From CAZCBN01 sp964496975 (GTDB lineage Bacteria > Planctomycetota > Phycisphaerae > Phycisphaerales > UBA1924), in the NCBI GenBank assembly GCA_964496975.1, contig CAZCBN010000092.1:1-12827 (forward strand): a DNA stretch of 12,827 nucleotides. The letters run 5' to 3'. The position numbers and the translations under genes were made by a program. Positions 6,037 through 12,525 of the stretch are shown here, piece by piece (the first letter of the stretch is position 1; each line of letters begins with the position of its first letter). The notes below the pieces were generated by a model. It had not been told where the DNA came from, made no database searches, and saw only the letters and a list, made by a program, of their open reading frames with translations.

Positions 6037-7536
6037 TTACGGCGTGTCCTGCGGCGGGTTTGGGGGCGTGCGGTCGTTGTCGGCGTCGTGGGCGTGGTCC
6101 GTTTGTTGGGTGTGGTGAAGTGCGGCGCGAAGGGTGCTGGCCTTGGTGAGGGTTTCTTCGTACTCGGCGGCGGGGTCTGAGTCGGCGACGATGCCGGCGC
6201 CGACGGGGTAGCGGAGGGTGTAGGTGCCGGTGCCGGGGTTGGTGCGGGCGGGCGTCAGCATGGCCGTGCGGATGGCGACGCTGAGGTGCATCGAGCCGTC
6301 GGGCCGGGCGAGGCCGATGGAGCCGCAGTAGAGCCCGCGGGGGCCGAGGCCGGTGGTGGGACTGGTGGTGGGGCCGGTCGTGGGGGCATCGGCCGAGTCT
6401 CTGTCGTCGCGTTCCAACTGCCGGATGATCTGCATCGCGCGGATCTTCGGGGCCCCGGTGACCGAGCCGCACGGGAAGGCGGCGCGGAGCACGTCCGCCG
6501 CGGCGAGGCCCGGGCGGAGCGTGGCGGCGACGGTGGCCGTGGCCTGCCAGACCGAGCCGCCGTGCAGCGCGAGGTCGTGGGCCGAGGCGACGCGGACCGA
6601 GCCGGTGGCGGCGACGCGGCCCAGGTCGTTGCGCAGCAGGTCGACGATCATCGCGAGCTCGGCGCGGTCCTTCTCGGCGTGGCGCAGGTGGTCCTGGGCG
6701 TGCGGGAGGGAGCCGGGGCGGGTGCCCTTCATGGGGCGCGTGACGACGCGGCCCGAGCCGTCGAGCCACAGAAAAAGCTCCGGGCTCAGCGAGAGGACGC
6801 AGACGCCCCCGGGCAGCTCGGCGTACGCGGCGAAGACGGGCTGCGCGGCCTCGAGCGCGGCGGCGAACAGGTCGCGCGGCGAGCCCTCGTACGTGCACGT
6901 CAGGGCGTGGGCGAGGTTCACCTGGTAGACGTCGCCGGCGCGGATGAAGTCGAGCGCGGCCCGGGCGGCCGCGGCGTAGCGGGCGGGTGCCTCGGCCTGC
7001 TCGGGGGCGAGGGGCGTGACGCGGGCGGTCGCTGAGCGGGGCGAGGCGAGATGGTGCAGGGGCGGGAGTGGGCGCGTGCCGTCGCCGGGGTCGGTGTGCC
7101 AGGTGTTGTGCGCCGCGTCAAAGAGATGCCCGGCGAGCAGGGGCAGGGCAAAGGCCTCGGCTGCGCGGGCGGGGCCGGCGGGCGACGGGCCGGGCTCGCC
7201 GAGCGAGGCGGGCTCGATCTCGTGGCCGAGCTCATACGGCAGGGCGAGGAGGGTGCTGCCCTGAATGGGTGGGTCGCTCTGCGAGGGGATTGGGGGCCGG
7301 GCGGGGTGTGCGGGGGTGCCCGGCGGCGTGGCGAGGGCGGGGAGGCGCAGGAGCGCGTCGAGGGGCAGGGGGCGTGGGGTGTCGGGGCGGGCGAGGAGGG
7401 TGTAGCGGGGCCGCGTGAGCCAGGGCTCGGCGTCGTGCGGGGCGGACCACGCGGCGACGGCGAGCGGGGTGTCTCCGGGCCAGGCGCGGACGGCCCGTGC
7501 GGGGGTTTGCGGGGGCGTTTTTGGGGGAGGCGTCAC
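6037..7536 (-). CDS. pabB: Aminodeoxychorismate synthase component I
   Basis: PabB converts chorismate plus ammonia to 4-amino-4-deoxychorismate, the entry to p-aminobenzoate and folate. Of 499 residues, about 185-475 are the chorismate-binding domain: GDVYQVNLA (201-209), SLSPELFL, RPMKGTRPG with Lys270, RAELAMIVDLLRNDLGRV, FPCGSVTGAPKIRAM and GAGIVADSDPAAEYEET. Lys270 in the PxKGT motif distinguishes PabB from anthranilate synthase TrpE, which has alanine there. Residues 25-170 are a diverged, Pro-rich N-terminal domain. A low-complexity insert (about 377-398, with TTGPTTSPTTG) follows the IIRQLE helix, and the C-terminus is a disordered His/Asp/Pro tail. The proposed start is GTG at 7536 with no visible Shine-Dalgarno site, so the N-terminus is uncertain. 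The amidotransferase partner PabA is not in the window. nadA follows 94 nt downstream. Confidence 0.93.
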   Translation of the reverse strand: MTPPPKTPPQTPARAVRAWPGDTPLAVAAWSAPHDAEPWLTRPRYTLLARPDTPRPLPLDALLRLPALATPPGTPAHPARPPIPSQSDPPIQGSTLLALPYELGHEIEPASLGEPGPSPAGPARAAEAFALPLLAGHLFDAAHNTWHTDPGDGTRPLPPLHHLASPRSATARVTPLAPEQAEAPARYAAAARAALDFIRAGDVYQVNLAHALTCTYEGSPRDLFAAALEAAQPVFAAYAELPGGVCVLSLSPELFLWLDGSGRVVTRPMKGTRPGSLPHAQDHLRHAEKDRAELAMIVDLLRNDLGRVAATGSVRVASAHDLALHGGSVWQATATVAATLRPGLAAADVLRAAFPCGSVTGAPKIRAMQIIRQLERDDRDSADAPTTGPTTSPTTGLGPRGLYCGSIGLARPDGSMHLSVAIRTAMLTPARTNPGTGTYTLRYPVGAGIVADSDPAAEYEETLTKASTLRAALHHTQQTDHAHDADNDRTPPNPPQDTP

Positions 7537-7769
7537 GTGGGATGGTGGGGCGGAATCGCTCCGCGGGCGTGTGTTGGGCGGTCTTTGGGCTTTTGGGCTT
7601 CTAAAGTTGAGGCTCCCGCGCGGGTCGCGTGGGCGGTGAACGTGTCCGCGGCGGGCCGGCGTCTTGGGACGTGCCGGGCCCCTCGGCGGAGGACGGTAGC
7701 GGGTTTCCTTTCGGCGTCGCGGGCGGCTTTCGCCGGGCGGGGCCGAGCCGTCGAGGGGTGAAGTCCAAC
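7537..7769. other. Divergent intergenic region between pabB and ppdK, with a leader hairpin
   Basis: These 233 bp must hold start signals for both genes. An AT-richer patch at about 7577-7606 includes the near-repeat TTTGGGCTTTTGGGCTTC and TAAAGT, a possible -10 toward ppdK, but no -35 is properly spaced. A hairpin at 7653-7681 lies in the presumed ppdK leader: GGGCC pairs with GGCCC, GGC with GCC, and GTC with GAC, with two small bulges and loop TTGG. No gene is evident. Confidence 0.35.
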
Positions 7770-10595
7770 ATGGCGAAGAAGGCGAGCAATCGTGCGACGG
7801 GCGGCAAGGCCGGCGCTGGGGCTTCGGACGCGGTCGCGGCGGTGGAGAGCCGCACCCACGCGGCGCAGACGCGGACGAAGAAGCCCGCGAAGAAGGCCGC
7901 GCGGAAGGCGCCGGGCGTGTCGATCGTGAGCCGCAAGCCCGAGCCCGGGAAGATGGTGTACTCGTTCGGCGCGGCGAAGACCGAGGGCGACGCGTCGATG
8001 AAGGAGCTGCTGGGGGGCAAGGGCGCGAACCTCGCCGACATGACGAGCATCGGCCTGCCGGTGCCGCCGGGCTTCACCATCACCACCGACACGTGCGACC
8101 GCTACTACAAGGGCGGCAAGCGTCTGCCCCACGGCCTGATGAACGAGTGCCACATGCACATGGCGCTGGTTCAGAAGGAGGTGGGCAAGGTCTTCGGCGA
8201 CAACAAGAACCCGCTGCTGGTGAGCGTGCGCTCGGGCGCCAAGGTCAGCATGCCCGGCATGATGGACACGGTGCTGAACCTGGGCCTGAACGACGAGAGC
8301 GTCGAGGGCCTTGCGAAGCAGACGGGCAACCGCCGCTTCGCGTACGACGCGTACCGCCGGCTCATCAACATGTTCGGCAACGTGGTGATGGGGATCGACC
8401 ACCAGCGATTCGAGCACGCCTTCGACCGCATCAAGCTGAAGCACGGCGTGCAGGTGGACACCGACGTGCCCGAGCAGGGCATGGTGGAGCTGGTCGCGGC
8501 GTACAAAGAGGTGTACGAGAAGAGCGTCGCCGACCCCTTCCCGCAGAACCCCTTCAAGCAGCTCGAGCTGGCGATCGAGGCGGTGTTCAAGAGCTGGCAG
8601 AGCGACCGCGCGGTGGCGTACCGCCGGCTCAACAGCATCAGCGGCCTGAACGGCACCGCGGTGAACGTGCAGGCGATGGTCTACGGCAACATGGGGGACG
8701 ACTCGGGCACGGGCGTCGCCTTCACGCGGAACCCGAGCACGGGCGAGAACAAGTTCTTCGGCGAGTTCCTGATCAACGCGCAGGGCGAGGACGTGGTGGC
8801 CGGCATCCGCACGCCGCAGCCCGCCGAGCAGATGGCCAAATGGGACAAAAAGAGCTACGCGCAGCTCATGGCCATCAAGACCAAGCTCGAGAAGCACTAC
8901 AAGGACATGCAGGACATCGAGTTCACCATCGAGCGCGGCAAGCTGTTCATGCTGCAGACGCGCACCGGCAAGCGCACGGGCGCCGGCGCGGTGCGCATCG
9001 CCTGCGACATGGTGAAGGAGAAGCTGATCACCGAGGAGGAGGCGGTGCTGCGCATCCCCGCGGGCGACCTGACGCAGCTCCTGCTCCCCAGCTTTGACCC
9101 ACAGGCCAAGAGCGTGGCCCGGGTGCTGACGCGGGGCCTGCCCGCGTCGCCCGGCGCGGCGGTGGGCAGGCTCGCCTTCAGCGCCGACGAGGCGGTGGAG
9201 CGCACGCTCAAGGGCGAGAAGGTCATCCTGGCCCGCCGGGAGACGAGCCCCGAGGACATCGAGGGCATGCACTCGGCCCTGGGCATCCTCACGTGTACCG
9301 GCGGCATGACGAGCCACGCGGCGGTGGTGGCGCGGGGCTGGGGCAAGTGCTGCGTCGCGGGCGCGGGGGATATCCGCATCGACCCGGACAAGGGCGAGAT
9401 GCACGTCGCCGGGCGGTTCTTCACGCGGCAGGACGTGATCTCGATCGACGGCAGCACGGGCGAGGTGATGCAGGGCGCGATCGCCACGCAGCAGCCCACG
9501 ATGTCGGGCGACTTCCTGAAGGTGATGCGCTGGGCCGACAAGCACCGCACCCTGGGCGTGCGCGCCAACGCCGACACCCCGGCCGACGCCAAGCGGGCCC
9601 GCGACTTCGGGGCCGAGGGCATCGGCCTGTGCCGCACGGAGCACATGTTCTTCGAGGGCGAGCGCATCATCGCCATGCGCGAGATGATCCTCGCCGACAA
9701 CGTCGAGGCCCGCGAGAAGGCCCTCGCCAAGCTCCTGCCCTACCAGCGCGACGACTTCATCGGCCTGTTCGAGGCGATGCGGGGCCTGCCCGTGACGATC
9801 CGCCTGCTCGACCCGCCGCTGCACGAGTTCCTGCCCAACGACGAGCCCACGCAGGCCGACGTCGCCAAGAGCCTGGGCGTCCCCGCGGCCAGGGTGCGCG
9901 AGCGCGTCGCGACGCTGCACGAGATGAACCCGATGCTGGGCCACCGCGGCTGCCGCCTCGCCGTCACGTACCCCGAGATCCTGAAGATGCAGGTCCGGGC
10001 CATCGCCGAGGCGACGATCGAGTGCCTGAAGCGCAAGAGCCGCGTCGCGCCCGAGATCATGATCCCCCTCGTCGGCGGCAAGAAGGAGCTCGACTTCCTG
10101 AAGGCCCTGTGCCTCGAGACCATCCACGAGGTGCGGCGCGAGCACGACTACGCCGGCCGGCTCGACATCAAGATCGGCACCATGATCGAGGTGCCCCGCG
10201 CCGCCGTCACCGCCGACGAGATCGCGCAGTCCGCCGACTTCTTCAGCTTCGGCACCAACGACCTCACGCAGATGACCTTCGGCTACAGCCGCGACGACAT
10301 CAACAGCTTCCTCCCCGACTACATCCGCCACGAGCTGCTCGAGGCCGACCCCTTCCAGACCCTCGACACCACCGGCGTGGGCCAGCTCGTCGAGATGGGC
10401 GTCGCCAAGGGCCGCGGGGCCAACCCCTCCCTGAAGGTCGGCATCTGCGGCGAGCACGGCGGCGACCCCAAGAGCGTCCACTTCTGCCACAAGGTCGGGC
10501 TGGACTACGTCTCGTGCTCCCCCTTCCGCGTCCCCATCGCCCGCCTCGCCGCCGCCCAGGCGGCGCTGATGCACAAGGTGACGAAGAAGAAGTAG
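7770..10595 (+). CDS. ppdK: Pyruvate, phosphate dikinase
   Basis: PPDK reversibly interconverts ATP + phosphate + pyruvate and AMP + PPi + phosphoenolpyruvate, linking glycolysis and gluconeogenesis in the cytoplasm. The 941 residues hold the full enzyme. The nucleotide-binding domain starts at GGKGANLADM and includes VSVRSGAKVSMPGMMDTVLNLG. The swivelling phosphohistidine domain has GGMTSHAAVVARGWGKCCVAG with catalytic His516. The TIM-barrel PEP/pyruvate domain has RTEHMFF, GTNDLTQMTFGYSRDD and GICGEHGGDP with catalytic Cys893. These correspond to His455 and Cys831 of the Clostridium symbiosum enzyme, shifted by ~61 residues. The shift equals an N-terminal extension (about 1-60) rich in Lys, Ala and Arg, ending KKPAKKAARKAPG and resembling a histone H1 tail. 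GAGGGG at 7753-7758 is 11 nt before ATG 7770. The gene is monocistronic, followed by an octamer repeat array. Confidence 0.97.
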   Translation: MAKKASNRATGGKAGAGASDAVAAVESRTHAAQTRTKKPAKKAARKAPGVSIVSRKPEPGKMVYSFGAAKTEGDASMKELLGGKGANLADMTSIGLPVPPGFTITTDTCDRYYKGGKRLPHGLMNECHMHMALVQKEVGKVFGDNKNPLLVSVRSGAKVSMPGMMDTVLNLGLNDESVEGLAKQTGNRRFAYDAYRRLINMFGNVVMGIDHQRFEHAFDRIKLKHGVQVDTDVPEQGMVELVAAYKEVYEKSVADPFPQNPFKQLELAIEAVFKSWQSDRAVAYRRLNSISGLNGTAVNVQAMVYGNMGDDSGTGVAFTRNPSTGENKFFGEFLINAQGEDVVAGIRTPQPAEQMAKWDKKSYAQLMAIKTKLEKHYKDMQDIEFTIERGKLFMLQTRTGKRTGAGAVRIACDMVKEKLITEEEAVLRIPAGDLTQLLLPSFDPQAKSVARVLTRGLPASPGAAVGRLAFSADEAVERTLKGEKVILARRETSPEDIEGMHSALGILTCTGGMTSHAAVVARGWGKCCVAGAGDIRIDPDKGEMHVAGRFFTRQDVISIDGSTGEVMQGAIATQQPTMSGDFLKVMRWADKHRTLGVRANADTPADAKRARDFGAEGIGLCRTEHMFFEGERIIAMREMILADNVEAREKALAKLLPYQRDDFIGLFEAMRGLPVTIRLLDPPLHEFLPNDEPTQADVAKSLGVPAARVRERVATLHEMNPMLGHRGCRLAVTYPEILKMQVRAIAEATIECLKRKSRVAPEIMIPLVGGKKELDFLKALCLETIHEVRREHDYAGRLDIKIGTMIEVPRAAVTADEIAQSADFFSFGTNDLTQMTFGYSRDDINSFLPDYIRHELLEADPFQTLDTTGVGQLVEMGVAKGRGANPSLKVGICGEHGGDPKSVHFCHKVGLDYVSCSPFRVPIARLAAAQAALMHKVTKKK

Positions 10596-10600
10596 GGGGG

Positions 10601-10688
10601 CATCGAGGCACCAAGGCATCGAGGCACCAAGGCATCGAGGCATCAAGGCATCGGGGCACCGAGGCACCGAGGCACCGAGGCACGAAGC
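10601..10688. repeat. Array of 8-bp tandem repeats, consensus CAYCRAGG
   Basis: Starting 5 bp after the ppdK stop are ten consecutive octamers and one degenerate copy. In order: CATCGAGG, CACCAAGG, CATCGAGG, CACCAAGG, CATCGAGG, CATCAAGG, CATCGGGG, three copies of CACCGAGG, then CACGAAGC. Nearly all variation is T/C at position 3 and G/A at position 5. Because 8 is not a multiple of 3, it is unlikely to be coding. It lies between convergent ppdK and upp and takes up much of the 211-bp gap. Confidence 0.9.
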
Positions 10689-10711
10689 GACGCCGCCATG
10701 ATGGCGCTTCG
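10683..10711. other. Hairpin between convergent ppdK and upp
   Basis: CGAAGCG (10683-10689) pairs perfectly with CGCTTCG (10705-10711); an alternative register adds GCC/GGC inside. It starts within the last degenerate octamer. There is no T-run on either strand, so it is not a textbook terminator, but its position between convergent genes would suit a transcript-end stabiliser. I see nothing further in 10712-10806. Confidence 0.35.
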
Positions 10712-10806
10712 CGCGGGTCGCGTTACGCGTGGCGTGTGGTGTGCCTCGGCTGTCGCCGGTGCGCGGGCGGTTGTGCACGCGGGCGGTCGCGCCGAGTTGG
10801 CCGCGG

Positions 10807-11439
10807 TTACGCCGTGCCGAAGAGTCGGTCGCCCGCGTCGCCCAGGCCGGGCAGGATGAACCCGCGCTCGTTCAGTCCGCGGTCCATCGCCGCGGTGTAG
10901 ATCGTCACGGCGGGGTCGGCCTCGTGCACCCGCGCCACGCCCTCGGGCACCGCCACCAGGCACAGCATCCGCAGGTCCCTCGCCCCCGCGGCCCGCAGCA
11001 TCCGCACGGCCCGGGCCGCCGAGCCGCCGGTCGCGAGCATCGGGTCGACCAGGATCACCGGCCCCGCGTCCAGGTCGGGCGGCAGCTTTTCCAGGTAGAC
11101 GGTGGGCTGGAGCGTGCGCTCGTCCCGCGCCAGCCCCAGGTGGCCCACGCGGGCCTCGGGCATCAGCTCCAGCACGCCCTGCGTCATGCCCAGCCCCGCC
11201 CGCAGCACCGGCACCAGCGTGATGGTGCTGCCGAGCCGCTGGGCCGTCGTGGGCTCCATGGGCGTGTCGATGCGCACGGGCACGGTCTCAAAGGTGCGGG
11301 TCAGCTCATAGACCATGAGCCCGGCGATCTGGGCCATCAGGGCCCGAAAGGCCCGAAAGCCCGTCGACGCCTCGCGCAGGTGCGAGAGCTTGTGGCGGAT
11401 CAGCGGGTGGTCAAAGACGACGAGGCGTGCGTCGGGCAT
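10807..11439 (-). CDS. upp: Uracil phosphoribosyltransferase
   Basis: Upp joins uracil to phosphoribosyl pyrophosphate to make UMP in pyrimidine salvage. The length, 210 residues, is standard for the family. Visible motifs are HPLIRHKLSHLR (11-22), the flexible PVLRAGLGM region (77-85), the PRPP-binding loop VDPMLATGGSA (131-141), and the C-terminal uracil-binding segment AMDRGLNERGFILPGLGDAGDRLFGT. The start ATG at 11439 gives the canonical N-terminus PDARLVVFDHPLI. The longer open frame extending upstream on this strand overlaps the deaminase gene antisense and is not coding. No Shine-Dalgarno is seen. A TAGGCT (minus strand, 11456-11451) lies 11 nt before the start and could be a -10, which would leave a very short leader. 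The gene is divergent from the cytosine deaminase gene, which makes its substrate. Confidence 0.97.
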   Translation of the reverse strand: MPDARLVVFDHPLIRHKLSHLREASTGFRAFRALMAQIAGLMVYELTRTFETVPVRIDTPMEPTTAQRLGSTITLVPVLRAGLGMTQGVLELMPEARVGHLGLARDERTLQPTVYLEKLPPDLDAGPVILVDPMLATGGSAARAVRMLRAAGARDLRMLCLVAVPEGVARVHEADPAVTIYTAAMDRGLNERGFILPGLGDAGDRLFGTA

Positions 11440-11475
11440 CACAGCCGCAGAGCCTACCGACCCGGCCGGCCTGGC

Positions 11476-11519
11476 GAGCCCGCGCCCAGGCCTGCGCCCG
11501 AGCCCGTGCCCGGGCCTGC
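11476..11519. repeat. Short direct repeat in the upp/deaminase divergent promoter region
   Basis: Two 20-bp copies, GAGCCCGCGCCCAGGCCTGC (11476-11495) and GAGCCCGTGCCCGGGCCTGC (11500-11519), differ at two positions and are offset by 24 bp. They occupy the middle of the 117-bp gap between the divergent starts. They could be paired protein-binding sites or a small tandem duplication. Confidence 0.5.
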
Positions 11520-11541
11520 CGCTCGCCCCGACGCCGCCTTG

Positions 11542-11550
11542 TGCTACAAC
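11542..11550 (+). promoter_or_regulatory. Candidate extended -10 (TGCTACAAC) for the cytosine deaminase gene
   Basis: TGC-TACAAC ends 6 nt before the proposed ATG at 11557. A -10 at this place would start transcription at or beside the ATG, giving a leaderless or near-leaderless mRNA, consistent with the lack of a Shine-Dalgarno site. No convincing -35 is visible. Confidence 0.35.
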
Positions 11551-11556
11551 GAAGCG

Positions 11557-12048
11557 ATGCACGACCCCGCGAAAGGCCCCGAGCGCCATCGGCTCGACCG
11601 TCTCGCCCTGGACGCCGCCATTGCCCAGGCGGAAAAAAGCCAGCGCGAGGGGGGCATCCCCATCGGCGCGGCCTTGGTGGACGCCGCGGGCCGCGTCGTC
11701 GCGCTCGGGCACAACCTCCGCGTGCAGACGGGCGACACCACCGCCCACGCCGAGACGGTCTGCCTCCGCAACGCCGGCCGCCGCCGCGACTGGCACACCC
11801 TCACCATGGCCACCACGCTGAGCCCCTGCGCCATGTGCAGCGGCGCCGCCGTGCTGCACCGCATCCCCCGCGTGGTGATCGGCGAGCGCGAGTCGTTCGT
11901 GGGCCGTGAGGACTGGCTCGCCGCCGAGGGCGTGCAGATCGTCTGCGCCGCCGACCCGCGCTGCCGCGACCTGATGGCCCGCTTCATGCGCGACCACCCC
12001 GAGCTGTGGAACGAGGACATCGGCGTGCCGCCCGGCACCCCGGGCTGA
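11557..12048 (+). CDS. Yeast-type (FCY1-like) cytosine deaminase
   Basis: This is a 163-residue zinc-dependent deaminase. The zinc site is HAE (His64, catalytic Glu66) with PCAMC (Cys91, Cys94). Beyond those general CDA-superfamily motifs it follows yeast cytosine deaminase Fcy1 along its length: GGIPIGAAL near the start, GHNLRVQ with Asn53, TLSPCAMCSGA, IPRVVIGE, Phe114, and the C-terminal DHPELWNEDIG with Trp151 and Asp154. In Fcy1 the matching Asn51, Phe114, Trp152 and Asp155 form the cytosine pocket. The product is thus best read as cytosine to uracil deaminase; the tRNA adenosine deaminase TadA and guanine deaminase are less likely because they lack the WxEDIG end. The divergent upp gene would consume the uracil. 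Start ATG 11557 is chosen because the conserved region follows soon after; there is no Shine-Dalgarno. Comparisons are from memory of Fcy1, not an alignment. Confidence 0.88.
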   Translation: MHDPAKGPERHRLDRLALDAAIAQAEKSQREGGIPIGAALVDAAGRVVALGHNLRVQTGDTTAHAETVCLRNAGRRRDWHTLTMATTLSPCAMCSGAAVLHRIPRVVIGERESFVGREDWLAAEGVQIVCAADPRCRDLMARFMRDHPELWNEDIGVPPGTPG

Positions 12049-12099
12049 GGGCCCGCCCGCCGGCCCGGCCCGCCGCGAGCTCCGACTCCACCAAGGCAA

Positions 12100-12183
12100 T
12101 GCGGGTGACAGGACTCGAACCTGCACGGCCTTTCGGCCACGGGAACCTAAATCCCGAGCGTCTGCCAGTTCCGCCACACCCGC
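12100..12183 (-). tRNA. tRNA-Leu (anticodon UAG)
   Basis: The minus strand folds as an 84-nt class II tRNA. Acceptor arm GCGGGTG pairs with CACCCGC, and the discriminator is A. The anticodon stem CGGGA/TCCCG encloses loop TTTAGGT, with anticodon TAG reading CUN leucine codons. A long variable arm (GGCC/GGCC around GAAA) and TPsiC loop GTTCGAGTC follow. CCA is not encoded. Confidence 0.96.
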
Positions 12184-12227
12184 GGCCCGATGCCGCCCAA
12201 CCACCCCCGCGGCCCCCGGGCGCCCGC

Positions 12228-12346
12228 CGGCGTTTCGCCCGCGTTTCAAGCAAAGCCCGGCCCCGCGGCCGATGGTAGGGGCCGGGGGCGATCCGGCCGA
12301 AACGCGCCGCCCGCACCCGCCCGCGCCGGCCTCCCGTGAAACGCCG
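12228..12346. repeat. Nested GTTTC/GAAAC inverted repeats upstream of the DoxX-like gene
   Basis: An outer pair, CGGCGTTTC (12228-12236) and GAAACGCCG (12338-12346), encloses an inner pair, CGCGTTTC (12240-12247) and GAAACGCG (12299-12306). Left boxes are 3 bp apart and right boxes 31 bp apart, so they do not make one continuous stem. They sit in the 342-bp gap between the tRNA gene and the DoxX-like gene, where no gene is seen. They may be regulator sites or coincidence. Confidence 0.35.
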
Positions 12347-12391
12347 ACGCACGGAACCGGAGCAAGGCCTTCTGGGGCCGGGCGCCGCCTC

Positions 12392-12400
12392 TGCTAGCCT
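12392..12400 (+). promoter_or_regulatory. Candidate extended -10 (TGCTAGCCT) before the DoxX-like gene
   Basis: TGC-TAGCCT shares the TGCTAG start of the PEP-CTERM gene promoter element (TGCTAGGGT). It would give a leader of about 120 nt before ATG 12526. No clear -35 is visible, so support rests on the shared motif. Confidence 0.3.
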
Positions 12401-12525
12401 CCGCGGCGTGCGGCTCCGCATGGTCCGGGCGCGGCCCAACGCGGGCGTGGCCGGAGGCAAGGCCCCGTTCCGATCTGTCGCCCCACGGGCCCCGCGCCCG
12501 AATGATGATCCCGAGGAGCCCGCCG

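Noticed and set aside
6037..7536. Anthranilate synthase component I (TrpE) instead of PabB
   Set aside because: The PMKGT motif has the PabB lysine where TrpE has alanine, and no trp genes are adjacent.
10601..10711. CRISPR array
   Set aside because: The units are 8-bp contiguous tandem repeats without spacers, and no cas genes are present.
7533..10778. Very long minus-strand open frame opposite ppdK (over 1000 codons)
   Set aside because: It mirrors ppdK in antisense. GC-rich third positions suppress stops on the opposite strand; the His/Arg/Ala/Val-rich product shows no recognisable domain, whereas the plus strand encodes complete PPDK.
11557..12048. tRNA adenosine deaminase TadA
   Set aside because: The C-terminal LWNEDIG segment and Phe114 match yeast-type cytosine deaminase, and the partner gene is upp.
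11440..12249. Upstream extension of the upp open frame through the deaminase gene and the tRNA
   Set aside because: It runs antisense to a well-conserved deaminase and through tRNA-Leu; upp has its standard length and N-terminus from 11439.
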